Both the position numbers and the translations under genes were made by a program. The notes under the pieces are model-generated. The model did not search any database. It was given only the letters and a program-made list of their open reading frames with translations, and was not told the origin of the DNA. Source: Picochlorum sp. 'celeri' (lineage: Eukaryota; Chlorophyta; Trebouxiophyceae). Taken from it: 64,000 bases of DNA. Shown here one piece after another: positions 50,918-61,456 of the stretch (position 1 is its first letter; each line of letters starts with the position of its first letter). The DNA lies in contig JAACMV010000005.1 in NCBI GenBank assembly GCA_010909725.1, forward strand, positions 744,001 through 808,000, in the 5' to 3' direction.

Positions 50918-52162
50918 ATGGCGTACCATCAACGTCGACAGAATCGATTCCAATCGAGTCCATTGGTGCGGTTGGATGATGGGGAGGCTGGACTGGACAA
51001 GGGCGCTGCTGCTGGTGCTCAGAACTTGCTCTGCACGACGAGGGAATCAGGGGTGATGGAATTTGATCGATTCTGTCTCAACCAGAACATCATCAAGCCA
51101 AGGTCTCTTCTGGTGGCTGGGAGGAGGCAAGTTGTGAGGGAGGAGGAGGGCGAGAAGAAGAAGATGAGAACAAGGCAGGGTGGTGGAAGGATGGCCCTGC
51201 TGGCTTCCGTGTCTCGGGTGGGGACGGCGGGTCATGTTGAGGCGAATGAGATGTGTACGATTGCGTCTGCGGCAGAGAATTCTAGTTTACATCCGAATAT
51301 TGATACTAATGCTCCTATGTGGAGGATCACGGCGGGGAATTTGGCAGCTGGTGCGACTGCTGGGTGTGCTGTCGAGGCTGCCCTGTATCCGATTGATACC
51401 ATCAAGACAAGGCTGCAAGCCATGCGATCTGGAGGGGGATTTGGGGCGTTACTCAAGAGTGGAGGTGGGAGAAGTTTATATGCTGGTGTGTGGGGGAATT
51501 TGGCTGGGGTTGGGCCGGCGTCTGCTGTATTTATGGCGGTGTATGAGCCTGTGAAGAAGGCCGTGCTGTCCTCTGTGCCAGAGAACAAGTCATTCTTGGG
51601 GCCACTGATGGCTGGGGTTGCTGCTGGGTTGGCGTCATCGGTGATTCGTGTTCCTACTGAGGTGGTGAAGACGAGAATGCAGACTGGAGAGTTTACACAT
51701 GCGACCAAGGCGTTGAAGTCGATTGTGACTCGAGAGGGTATGCGGGGGATGTTTGCTGGGTATGGTTCCTTCTTGTTGAGGGATTTGCCGTTTGATGCGA
51801 TAGAATTTGTGACCTATGAGCAATTGAAGAAAGGATATAAGACGTTGGTGTTGAAAGATTCGAGAGATTTGAATCCAGGGGAGCATTCGGTGTTTGGGGC
51901 AGGGGCAGGGGCTGCAACCGGATTGGTGACCACTCCATTGGATGTGCTCAAGACGAGGTTGATGATTCAAGGGCAGAGTGGAAAGTACAAGAATGTATGG
52001 GATTGTGCTGTGAAAATTTGTCAGGAAGAGGGTCCACGGGCGTTGTTTAAAGGATGGCAGCCTCGTGTTATTTGGATTGGTGTTGGTGGAAGTGTGTTTT
52101 TCACAGTCTTGGAGGCATCCAAAACGTTTTATGCTCCCAAGAAGAAGGCTGTATCGGAATGA
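50918..52162 (+). CDS. S-adenosylmethionine carrier-like mitochondrial carrier (SAMC)
   Basis: A 414-residue member of the mitochondrial carrier family, with about 130 extra N-terminal residues. Three repeats with Px[DE]xx[KR]x[KR] are visible: YPIDTIKTR, VPTEVVKTR and TPLDVLKTR. Closest to plant SAMC: FLLRDLPFDAIEFVTYEQL, and PRVIWIGVGGSVFFTVLEA. SAMC exchanges SAM for S-adenosylhomocysteine across plastid or mitochondrial envelopes. The N-terminal extension is basic and may target plastids (inference). The frame opens with TTG, so the first ATG (MAYHQRRQNRF, 50918) is taken as start. Converges with TOP3A 41 nt apart. Confidence 0.9.
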   Translation: MAYHQRRQNRFQSSPLVRLDDGEAGLDKGAAAGAQNLLCTTRESGVMEFDRFCLNQNIIKPRSLLVAGRRQVVREEEGEKKKMRTRQGGGRMALLASVSRVGTAGHVEANEMCTIASAAENSSLHPNIDTNAPMWRITAGNLAAGATAGCAVEAALYPIDTIKTRLQAMRSGGGFGALLKSGGGRSLYAGVWGNLAGVGPASAVFMAVYEPVKKAVLSSVPENKSFLGPLMAGVAAGLASSVIRVPTEVVKTRMQTGEFTHATKALKSIVTREGMRGMFAGYGSFLLRDLPFDAIEFVTYEQLKKGYKTLVLKDSRDLNPGEHSVFGAGAGAATGLVTTPLDVLKTRLMIQGQSGKYKNVWDCAVKICQEEGPRALFKGWQPRVIWIGVGGSVFFTVLEASKTFYAPKKKAVSE

Positions 52163-52202
52163 AATTTTTAAAAATTACTCCATGTATGTAATAATTCATG
52201 AA

Positions 52203-54626
52203 TCATCTGCGCTGTTGTCTGCCTCGTCGTCGTGAGTTGTTGGTAGAATTCATTCGTCCTCCTCTCCGCCTTGCTGTTGTGGTTGCATTGCCTCGTCCAC
52301 CTGGTCCTCCTCCTCCTATTCCTCTTCCCTGCCGACGAGATGATGATGATGGTCCAATGGTTCGTAAGAGATTGGCAAACTCTCTATCACATCTGACGCA
52401 GCGTGAACACTGTGCCATATGCCGGTATGAGGGTGGCAGGAGGCCAGAGTCAAAGGTGAAGGATAGTTTGCGCACGTCATCGCCGCATTGAGCACAGGAA
52501 TCCTGTGAGATTTGAACGTCTCGTGTCACTCGACGAGGAAATGTCTTCTTACTTGCATGACCAGCATGCATGATGGCACATTGCACTGCGAATATGCCAT
52601 CCTGTCTCGACAAGATGAGCTGTGCACCACAGGAGCACGATGCAAATGGTTGACCTTGGGGGTGTTGCGGGGCAACCTGTGCCCTTCCTGCAAAGACAAT
52701 AGTCCCTACTTCATCACGAAGGATTTGAGATTTCTCATTCGCAGCGTCAAAATCGCGCTTGAAGGACGCTATCGCTTCTGATAAAACTGCATCTTTTGTC
52801 CGTCTGCCTCGGGCAACTGCATCAATGTTTCCCTCTATAACGCCTCGCAGAGTTGGCCACCAGAGGTTCTCAAGACCCATTTTGCAGTAGGCAGAAATAA
52901 GAGATTCGCCCAAGGAGGTAGGTGCAAACGTCATGGACCCAGAATCTTTTGTGGCATACCCTCTGTCCAGCTGCTTTGCAATATGATCAGCCACTGTGGC
53001 ATCAGTACCAATGCCGTACTCATCCATCTTTGCCAACAAATCTGTTTCTCGCATACGAGGAGGCGGCTGCGTCGTTCCTTCATGAAAATCAATCGCTTGA
53101 GGTGTGAATGTTTGATTGGGCTGAAGCCGAGGTAGAGACTCGGATCCACCCCAGTTGGTCCATGGAAATATTTCCAACCAGTTCTTCTCAACAACCATGA
53201 GCCCGGTACATGAAAAGTGTTCTCCTGCGACCGAGATGCTGATTTTCGTCTCCTGACCAATCGCATCTGGAGAACAGGATGCTAAGAAATGCCTCACTAT
53301 GAATTCATATATTTTGCCCTTCTCTTGGGCATTCTGTCCCTGGTAATCGTATGGTTTTGTAGGATGTATTGGAGGATGTGCACCATCATCCTTCCCACCA
53401 GACAGAGGCCATCGAAAGCCACGATCGAGCAATTGTGAAGCATACCCTGACCACGCTTTGCCAGAGTCTGCTTGACTCTTGACGAGTCCTTTCAAGTCAT
53501 ACCCTTGCTTGTACAATGTTGTTTCAGTTCTGGGATAGGAAATGAATCCATTCTGATACAGTTCCTCTGCCAGTTTCATAATTCTTTCACCGGACATTCG
53601 CAGATACTGACTCCCCTTCTTTTGAAGCTCTAATGTACATAAGGGAACTGGTGCATTTCGTCTCCGCTGCGCACCCGCAATATCGATGACTGTTGCCTGA
53701 GGCTGTGCTGTACACATGTTGTGGTACATTGTTGCAACCGCTCTATCAAACACATTACCCCTGTCCCAATTGAACCGAGCCTTGCCTGCGCTCGGGCCAT
53801 TTTCCTCGTTATATTGTACATATATAGTCCAGAAATTTTCGTGGACATGTGACTGAATTTCCCACTCTCTCTTGACAATCAGACCAAGAGTTGGAAACTG
53901 GCACGGTCCATAACTGAGCAACATCCTCTCTCTGTCACTGGGCAAAAACTCTGTCCAATCAAATGCATCCTGAAGAAGAAGAGTCTGAAGCCTAGTAAAT
54001 GATGAGCCTATCCGCAGATCAATTTCTTGCCGCGCATCGACAGCAGCTGACTGATTCTCATCTGGAGCAACTAAATTATGCACTGCTCTGAATATGTCGG
54101 ATGAAATTAATGCTGAGAATCGAGCTCGTTTCACTTCCATCCGAGGATTCACCTCTCTACACACTGAAAGAACCTCGAAAGCAATATTTTCTCCCTCTCT
54201 ATCGCAATCCAGCCATAAAATCAGCATCTTTGCTGACCGTGCCAGTCTCTGCAAGTTCCTCTTTATCTTCTCTCCCTCTCCTTTCGAGACCTGCTTTGCC
54301 ACAGGAGCCTCATATAAATACCCTGGAGCACAACCCCTCCAGGTATTATACGGCGCCACAAAGTCCAGCTCCAGCAAGTGTCCAGCAACCGAGGAAAAGA
54401 CCATATTCACCTGCCTACCCTGAAGGCTGAAAGGAAAGGAAAAGTTTCGGCAATACGTCGCACTGCATGCCAGATACATCAATCAAATACATCATTCACA
54501 TATATGCAGAAAAAAGCGCGGATCGTACCATGATGGGATGTCTTGTGCAGCCTGTCCGCGACACAACAAACGAGTCACTTCTCGGGCAACGCTGTTCTTC
54601 TCAGCGACGTTCAATACCGTCTCCAT
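52203..54626 (-). CDS. TOP3A: DNA topoisomerase III alpha
   Basis: A type IA topoisomerase of about 785 residues that resolves recombination intermediates with RecQ and RMI partners. Exon 1 (54626-54529) encodes METVLNVAEKNSVAREVTRL, the conserved Toprim start; the 66-nt intron (54528-54463, GTACG...TGCAG, phase 2) joins to CATYCRNFSFPFSLQGRQV. Without that exon the protein would lack its Toprim beginning. Further marks are WLDCDREGENI and the active-site Tyr in ISYPRTET near 342. The C-terminus carries zinc-ribbon-like cysteines (SCSCGAQ; CAQCGDD; CSRCVRC) and an RG/RGG-rich tail, typical of TOP3A rather than TOP3B. Confidence 0.93.
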
Positions 54627-54799
54627 GACCCATTAATTATCTAAAATGGACTTTAAGAATTCCAAATCGCGCATCATAGATACAAGCCTCCCAGTCAGCA
54701 TACGTTGTTTTGAAATTCAGTTGAGCATCGCAGGCAGGAACGTGAACAATCTCTCTCTCTCTATACATACAATTGTAGTACTATAATTACTGTATTAGG

Positions 54800-54819
54800 T
54801 AGGCATATAAATATGCCTA
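54800..54819. repeat. Near-perfect 20-nt palindrome
   Basis: TAGGCATAT and ATATGCCTA are exact reverse complements separated by AA. It lies between the RCC2 gene and TOP3A (both minus), about 175 nt upstream of the TOP3A start. It could bind a dimeric factor or form a cruciform, but a few such repeats are expected by chance in this length. Confidence 0.3.
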
Positions 54820-54914
54820 GAAGTGGGTCAAGATTACACGTCAATCCTTGAAACAACAAGAAGTTCTTTATTTGATGATGATCATAAAGTCAGATGCAGC
54901 GTTTGTATGTTGAA

Positions 54915-56336
54915 TCACCTGCGCTTATTTTTGCCCCCCTTGGCACTGGTCTTTCTCTTATTACCAGCAACAGAAGCACTTGCTGCTGCAGGAACTTTGT
55001 CGTCAATGTCTTTGATGGCAACATGAACAGGGGCATTCTTCACTTGCTCAGACTCAGAGTCCACCAGGAAGAGACTGTGGCCTTGCCCCATGGAGACCTG
55101 GTAGCAGTCTGCGCCCTCCAAAGCAAGGCATTTATCTGGGTTTGCAGAGCTCTTCTTGCCGCCCTCTCCGTAGCCTAATTCGCCGAATCCACTCGTACCT
55201 CCCCATGTAATGGTTGAATTTTCCCCGTCTGCACTTGCAGAACACCCAAACGTCGTCGCTCCACACGAAAAACTTTTGATGTCCCATCCAGCAAGTTCCA
55301 TATACGGTACAGGATACATGAGATTGTCTCCAGATGTTTTCAGTTTTCCCCATGCAAACAGCTGTCCACCAACCATGGTGCAAAATGTTGACGTGGCACC
55401 TGCGGCCACAATGGCGTCCTCTGGAATCTTAATTCTACCAGTCAACGTCTCCACCAATCTTGGCTTGAATTCATCTTGCTGTACCTTGTGCCCAAGGCGC
55501 CCATATCCTCCAAAACCCCATGTCCACACGCCCCCATCAGAGCAGACTGCAATCGTGTGGTTATGCCCACAGTCAACCCTGGTAACTTTCTTCTCAGCAA
55601 GAGCTTCAATTTTTGTAGGCACAGGCTGAGGATCAAACACCATCTTCACGGACGAATCAGCCGCGTTATACTGGTTGTCAGTACCATGACCTAATTGTCC
55701 GTACTGAGGCAGTCCAGCAGAGAACAAGGCTCCATCACACAGCCACATGGTGAATTCACCCCCACAGCACACCTTTGAACAATTCAAAATTTCACATCGC
55801 TGCGGTGTGAGGATGACATCCTCTCCTCCCTTGGCCTTTTTGACACTCCCAGTCCCACACTGCCCATATGAATTCAGACCACACGCATAACTCTCACCCT
55901 TATCCGTCAAAAACACGGTGTGGTATCTACCGCATGCAGCCGACACAATCTTATGATCCTTCAGAGCTTCCAACTTTGTTGGAACATTGCGAGTCAACTG
56001 ATCTCCAAGTCCCAACTGACCCTTCTCATTTCTTCCCCACACATAGCACCCTCCATCCACATCAACAGCCACCGAGTGACACGCAGCACTTCCAGCAGCG
56101 ATAAATGTAATCTTAACATCCTGCATAGTATCAAAACGTGTCATGGATCGAGTTCAGTACGACCCTTCCCACCGCCACAACAACCAAACACGTGTGTCAC
56201 CCACCTCCAGTTCTTTCAGCTTATGAGGTACATTAAGACATGGATACTCGGGCCGTGTCTCTTTGGTTCTACCAATTGCCCAGTAATCTGTTGCCCCACA
56301 CTGCAACACTGTACCTGCGACTAAATCCCCTGCCAT
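54915..56336 (-). CDS. RCC2: RCC2-like RCC1-repeat protein
   Basis: A seven-bladed RCC1-type propeller of about 445 residues. Exon 1 (56336-56205) encodes MAGDLVAGTVLQCGATDYWA; the 84-nt intron (56204-56121, GTGGG...TGCAG, phase 0) joins to DVKITFIAAGSAACHSVAV. Repeats include VWGRNEKGQLGLGD, AACGRYHTVFL, WGFGGYGRLGHKVQQDEF and ITWGGTSGFGELGYG. The order and spacing match RCC2/TD-60 rather than RCC1. In animals it works in mitosis and with small GTPases; its algal role is unknown. The C-terminus is Ala/Ser- then Lys-rich, ending KGGKNKRR, probably a nuclear signal. Confidence 0.9.
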
Positions 56337-56641
56337 TGAAAGTACCTTTTTAAACTCTTTCTGGCCGTGACGTTGTTTCAAACAGGCAATATGCAGTATA
56401 TTTGTGATATGGATGTGAATCCATGAAAGTTCGATGGGGATGTATGGCGTTTTCAAGCATTGTGGATTTCAAATTGTAGCGAACAAGCGCGGAGATTAGT
56501 CCTATCAAAGAGAGTACTGGATGGGAGGCAGTGTGATACCCATGGGTGGTGTGGATCTCATGGATATACTGGATCGATCGGCCATGAAGAGGCATTACAC
56601 GTATTATTATAGCCTAAAGGTTGTATTGGAAGGGGTAGAAG
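56337..56641. other. Divergent promoter region, RCC2 and NDUFAF6
   Basis: About 305 nt between the starts of two divergent genes. Small open frames cross it on both strands but have no recognisable content. No RNA gene or repeat is seen. Confidence 0.4.
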
Positions 56642-57721
56642 ATGGTGAGTCACGTGTTGCTGAGGCGCCAGGGGCAATGTTTTATTCTGCAAGACACATG
56701 CCTCACTTTTCGTAGAGCTCTTGGCCATAAGAATAAAGGGATGGGCCTTGGGGAGGATTTCAAAGTAGATAGTTGGTCTCAAGAGGATTGCCGTAGGGTG
56801 GATGGGATGGGGTGGGGTTTGAGGCAGCCAAGTTGCAGCAGAGGTATGGCAAGCTCTTCTGATGGTGGTTTGAAAGAAGCCATGACGTACTGCCAACGCC
56901 TTGTGAAAGAGAAAGAGTACGAAAATTATCTGTGGTGTTCTCAGTTGAAGCCAGAGTATAGAGCGCCAATTATTGCGTTGAGGGCGCTGGGGATTGAGAT
57001 ACAAGCTGTGCAGGAGCATGCTCGGACTGAAATGTTGCTCATGATGCGGTATCAGTGGTGGAAGGATTCGGTGAGAAAGGCATTTGAAGCAACACAGTCT
57101 TATGAAATGAGTCAGCCTGTGATGAAGGCTGTGAGTGAATTAGTGCGACAGGCTACCATATCAAAGTATAGGGTGATGAGGATGATTGATGCTCATGAGA
57201 CTGATGCTCTGAGGACTTCTCCCATGGTATCGATGGGGGAGTTGGAGGACTATGCCGAGGGGACTTGCTCACAATTACTCTATATGCAATTAGAGGCGTG
57301 TGGACTCGCGACTGCCGCGACGGAGCATGCTGCATCACATTTGGGCAAGGCTATAGGTTTATCTCAGGTGCTCAGGAATGCTGTGGTGTACTTGAAAAAG
57401 GGAAAGACATACTTTCCGGAAGATATTTGCAAAAAGTATGGTGTCACTCCAACAGAGTTTTTAGTGAACGATTCGCCGAGTGACGTGGCTTTTGAGGTGG
57501 CAAAGGTAGCAAAAGCCCACCTTGATGCAGCACAGACACATGAGGTGATTGAACCAGAGGCTGCGCCATTGTTCAATCAAGCATTGTCTGTCGAATTGTA
57601 TTTGAATGCTTTGGAAAAGGCAAATTTTGATATATTTAGCGCGAGTATGCATAGAGGAGGATATTTGCCTGTTGAATATTTGATCAAGTTGAAATGGAGA
57701 ATGATGCGAGGAGAATGGTGA
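56642..57721 (+). CDS. NDUFAF6: NDUFAF6, complex I assembly factor (squalene/phytoene synthase fold)
   Basis: A 359-residue member of the squalene/phytoene synthase fold. The core runs from about residue 75: EAMTYCQRLVKEKEYENYL, then YRAPIIALRALGIEIQAV, MRYQWWKDSV, AEGTCSQLLYMQLEACG and LGKAIGLSQVLRN. It lacks both Asp-rich DxxxD motifs needed for prenyl transfer, as expected of NDUFAF6, which supports ND1 maturation rather than terpene synthesis. The first 30 residues (MVSHVLLRRQGQCFILQD) form a mitochondrial presequence. Its neighbour to the right is the convergent ABC1K gene, 51 nt away. Confidence 0.9.
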   Translation: MVSHVLLRRQGQCFILQDTCLTFRRALGHKNKGMGLGEDFKVDSWSQEDCRRVDGMGWGLRQPSCSRGMASSSDGGLKEAMTYCQRLVKEKEYENYLWCSQLKPEYRAPIIALRALGIEIQAVQEHARTEMLLMMRYQWWKDSVRKAFEATQSYEMSQPVMKAVSELVRQATISKYRVMRMIDAHETDALRTSPMVSMGELEDYAEGTCSQLLYMQLEACGLATAATEHAASHLGKAIGLSQVLRNAVVYLKKGKTYFPEDICKKYGVTPTEFLVNDSPSDVAFEVAKVAKAHLDAAQTHEVIEPEAAPLFNQALSVELYLNALEKANFDIFSASMHRGGYLPVEYLIKLKWRMMRGEW

Positions 57722-57772
57722 TTGATTACAGTGTATTTATTAAATACACTGTTTTAAAAACAATTGGCAATA

Positions 57773-59836
57773 CTATTGGCTAGGGAAAGGTCCTTTGCCT
57801 TTCAAACCCTTTTCAAATTTATCCAGTCGCTTGATTCGTCTCATGCCAAGGAGGACAAACACCCCTAGAACAGTCGACGTGAGCATGAGTGCTGTGGCTG
57901 GGAATATTCTATCCTGTAATCCAAACTGTATTGCTCCATTGAAGAGTCCCATACTTGCAATAGACTGAATTATTGCGACTTGGAAAATGCCTGATCTTCT
58001 GTCCGCTCTCTCTGATTCTAATACTTTGACTCGTGGCTTCCAATCTCCTAGTTCCAGGCCACGCAGGGAGCTTTCAATCTTTTGAACTCTCAAAGGCATG
58101 GCAGCTGTTGCGGCACCAACCTCAGTGGCTTGAGTTGTCAATTGATCAAATATAAATTGCTGCTGATTTTCTGCTCCTTTGAGATCTAATAGTTCCTGTG
58201 CATATGGAGCAGCCGTCTCTGCAAAGGAAAAGTCCTTATCCAACGTCTTTCCAATACCCTCAAGTGTAGCAAAAGCTCTCAGCACAAATGTGAATGTTGC
58301 AGGGAAGCGGAAAGGTGAATCTATAGCAATAGAAAACAAGTCCTCGCCAATCGCTGCGACAGTTTCTTGCTCCTGTGCTTGTCTGCCTATATTATCCACA
58401 AAGTATGCGAGAGCGCGACGAATTCCAATCATATCAGAGGACGTCGGAGTGATGATACCAAGAAGCGTCAGATTCTCAAGGACTGCATCCACGTCTTTTT
58501 GCGCTATTCCATAAAACAAATCCAATAATCGCTCCCGAGTACCCGGTACAATTTGTCCCATCATTCCAAAATCATAAAATATCAGGTTGCCTGAGGAATC
58601 AATGGCAATGTTTCCTGGGTGTGGATCAGCATGGAAAAAACCATGCTTCAAAATTTGAATCAGATAGGCCTCGGTCGCCCTCTTGGCAACCAGCTTTGCC
58701 TCCAGTCCAGCATTTGTAATGGCATTCAAATCTGTAATTTTTGGCCCTGGCATGTACTCCATTGTCAGCACAGCGCTCGACGTCCTCTGCCAAAACACCC
58801 GTGGTGTCTTCACCCAACTTTCATTCTTGAAGTTTCTTCTAAACTTGTCTGCATTCTTTCCCTCATTAATATAGTCTATCTCTTCGTACAAAATACGAGC
58901 ACATTCCTCATAAATACCTACAAAATCCCTAGATCCATCGCCTTCATCACCCTTATCGAGCTGTGTGGCTACCACCCGAAGGTTCTCCAAGTCGATATCA
59001 AACAAGCGCTTCAATCCAGGGCGCTGAACCTTGACAACAACCTTTTCTCCAGTCTTGAGACGCGCAACATGAACTTGACCTAGTGATGCTGCAGCAATCG
59101 GTTTGGGATCAAACTCGGCGAACAGTTCGTCGACCGTTCCGCCCAATTCTCTCTCAATAGTCTGAATAGACTTTTCTGCAGAGAATGCTGGCACCTTGTC
59201 CTGTAATTTCCCAAGCTCTTCAACAAACTCTGCTGGAAACAAATCGCTCCTTGTTGAGAACAACTGTCCAATTTTAATGAATGTAGGACCCAATTGTAAA
59301 ATAGACTCTCGTATCCAAATGGCTAATTTCCTAGCACGTGCAGCCTTTTTTTCATCCGTCATGCCTCCTGGGTACGACCACTTCTGCTCCAACAACCACA
59401 ATCTACTTCTCAAAATCAACACAAACCTCCACGTATCGATCGTCCTTTTTGTTTCACTGTAATCATCTTGAGACCATGTATATTTATAATCCTGCGCAAG
59501 CTCAGTTCCACTCGCATCGTCATCAAAGCCAGCCACCATCATGGTCCTCTGAAACTGCATTGGCGCATTGTGTTCCTTCTGCTCCTTCACAGTCGTAGGC
59601 ACCACAGGAGCCCCCTTGTACGTCATTGGAACAAGTTCTCGTCTTGTTTCATGCGTTGTCATCACCTTTGAGGAATCACGAGGAGATAAATCCCGCATTG
59701 CTGGTTTCTTTTGTGTGGCTTGAACAGACACTCCATATCGTGTTCGTGATACACTAGGGCGTCCACCACCCACACATCGATCCATGAAACATGAACCCAT
59801 TGTGGAATGACTCATAGAATGTGATGCGCAAGGCAT
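57773..59836 (-). CDS. ABC1-like atypical kinase (ABC1K/UbiB), plastid
   Basis: A 687-residue atypical kinase of the UbiB/ADCK family. Family marks are the KxGQ-type FIKIGQLFSTRSDLFP near 190, the Ala-rich AAASLGQVHVARL that replaces the glycine loop, VVVKVQRPG, FFHADPHPGNIAI and YDFGMMGQI. The first 80 residues are basic and Ser-rich, typical of a plastid transit peptide. Two hydrophobic segments close the C-terminus (QSIASMGLFNGAIQFG and FPATALMLTSTVLGVFVLLG), as in plastoglobule and thylakoid ABC1Ks. These kinases influence prenylquinone and pigment metabolism; substrate not known. ATG at 59836 is the start. Confidence 0.9.
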   Translation of the reverse strand: MPCASHSMSHSTMGSCFMDRCVGGGRPSVSRTRYGVSVQATQKKPAMRDLSPRDSSKVMTTHETRRELVPMTYKGAPVVPTTVKEQKEHNAPMQFQRTMMVAGFDDDASGTELAQDYKYTWSQDDYSETKRTIDTWRFVLILRSRLWLLEQKWSYPGGMTDEKKAARARKLAIWIRESILQLGPTFIKIGQLFSTRSDLFPAEFVEELGKLQDKVPAFSAEKSIQTIERELGGTVDELFAEFDPKPIAAASLGQVHVARLKTGEKVVVKVQRPGLKRLFDIDLENLRVVATQLDKGDEGDGSRDFVGIYEECARILYEEIDYINEGKNADKFRRNFKNESWVKTPRVFWQRTSSAVLTMEYMPGPKITDLNAITNAGLEAKLVAKRATEAYLIQILKHGFFHADPHPGNIAIDSSGNLIFYDFGMMGQIVPGTRERLLDLFYGIAQKDVDAVLENLTLLGIITPTSSDMIGIRRALAYFVDNIGRQAQEQETVAAIGEDLFSIAIDSPFRFPATFTFVLRAFATLEGIGKTLDKDFSFAETAAPYAQELLDLKGAENQQQFIFDQLTTQATEVGAATAAMPLRVQKIESSLRGLELGDWKPRVKVLESERADRRSGIFQVAIIQSIASMGLFNGAIQFGLQDRIFPATALMLTSTVLGVFVLLGMRRIKRLDKFEKGLKGKGPFPSQ

Positions 59837-60063
59837 TGCTGTCTATCCTCTGAGGACACGTTTGTGTGGTTACAGTTTCTTTGTCAAAAGCTCGGCGACA
59901 CGAGTTTTCAATCGAGTCGCACCACCCTCCAGCCAAACAGCGTAAGCACACAGAATGTATGTATGTAAATATTCGACTCATCAGTTTTGGCTTGAATGGA
60001 CTCTATGGTGAATCAGTCTGAGTTCAATTCATGACGTAAAGTGTTAATTTACGGAATTCGTTC

Positions 60064-61183
60064 ATGTTCAGGATCACAATGCCCGTCGCATATAGCGTAT
60101 TTTTCACTCAAATAATACCCATAAGATACTTTCATACCAATCAAAATATGCATAGGCAATTATCTGCCGGAAAGAGCCAAAGCATGGCATCGCAACATGC
60201 TTGCAGGGGACATGCCATGTCTACTCGTGTCCCAAATGCTCGCCCTCAAACGAGTATTTCCGATCGATTCGTACACAAATCGAACATTAGTAGACATATG
60301 TCGACACGTAGACATGTATCATCTGAAAGAGACATGGGGGAGGACTCAGGATCCTCTTTCCACCAACAGAGAATGAGGACTACAGCCAAAAATGAGGATG
60401 ATGCCAACAAACCTCCCATCGCCCAGGATGTTTGCGTACGGTACGGTATAGTCCTTACATGATAGTATAAACTCACGGTGATATTAACAGCAATGAAATT
60501 GACGACGTATGCGATGCAGCATTGTAGAGACTGATGATGATATTGAATGTGTGAGTTGGTTACGAGCCACATCCTTTTATGCCTACCCAGAAGAACGGAA
60601 ATTCGCTGGGAAGATACATCAGCTTATGATTGCTGAAGAAGAATCAAAATCGTTAAAAGCTCTCAGGCTGGACCGACGACTCCGATCAGAAGATCCCATA
60701 TCCTCATCACCCAGGGATGGTGATACAGTCACATTGATGGCATCATGCCATGCTGACAGTATACCAGACATTGACGAGAAGCTATGTTATTTGGAATCTC
60801 ACAATGGATCAAAGATGGCTGTTCTTGGTAGTTTAGACATCCACGCAGCACGTGCTCTGCCAGGAGAGGTATTGATTGGATCATCAGACAATGCTGCCTA
60901 TTTAGCTAATGTCTGCACAGCATCTGCAGCACGACGTCGAGGCGTAGCCACAGCATTGCTGTCTCGAGCAAGAGAGATCGCTCAGAAATGGAATGTAGAC
61001 GCGTTATTCGTGCATACCATGGCTGTGAATGAGATTGCCGTTGAGTTTTACACAAAGAATGGATTTGTGATTGACAAGGAAGAGACGAGCAATCAGGCAC
61101 ATTATAGGGGTAGATGCTTGGATGGGATAGAAGGGCGGGGCAGAACAGTATTGCTACGTGACACAACCTTGCCTCCATCATGA
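60064..61183 (+). CDS. GNAT acetyltransferase, plastid-type
   Basis: A GNAT-fold N-acetyltransferase of about 346 residues. Exon 1 (60064-60440) gives a long, basic presequence. The 79-nt intron (60441-60519, GTACG...TGCAG, phase 2) joins VCVR to IVETDDDIECVSWLRATSFY, the standard first strand and helix of GNAT. The acetyl-CoA loop is ARRRGVATALLSRA near 265, followed by FVHTMAVNEIAVEFYTKNGF. Plant plastid GNATs acetylate N-termini and lysines; substrate inferred only. A second donor a few bases upstream (60436) gives phase 0 and breaks the fold, so the chosen donor is preferred. It diverges from ABC1K. Confidence 0.83.
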
Positions 61184-61456
61184 TGAACATGTGGTGATTG
61201 GCGAAATGTCCCCAACTTCTTTAACAAGAATCGTCTTCATTTTTTTGCACGCTGTTGATATGCCGTGCATTCTCACCAATAATTCATACTTTTTCTCACA
61301 TTTTTTTGTATCAGATGCAACAATCATCAACTTGGATACCACAATTGGGTAGAAATTGTTGATCGAGTGGAGTATTGCTGGAACCAGATTTGAATGTCAG
61401 CCAAGGCATTCTGAATGCAACTGGACAAAAAGATAGGCGAAACATTACAATAAAAA

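Noticed and set aside
56642..57721. Functional phytoene or squalene synthase
   Set aside because: Both Asp-rich metal-binding motifs are absent, and the sequence follows NDUFAF6.
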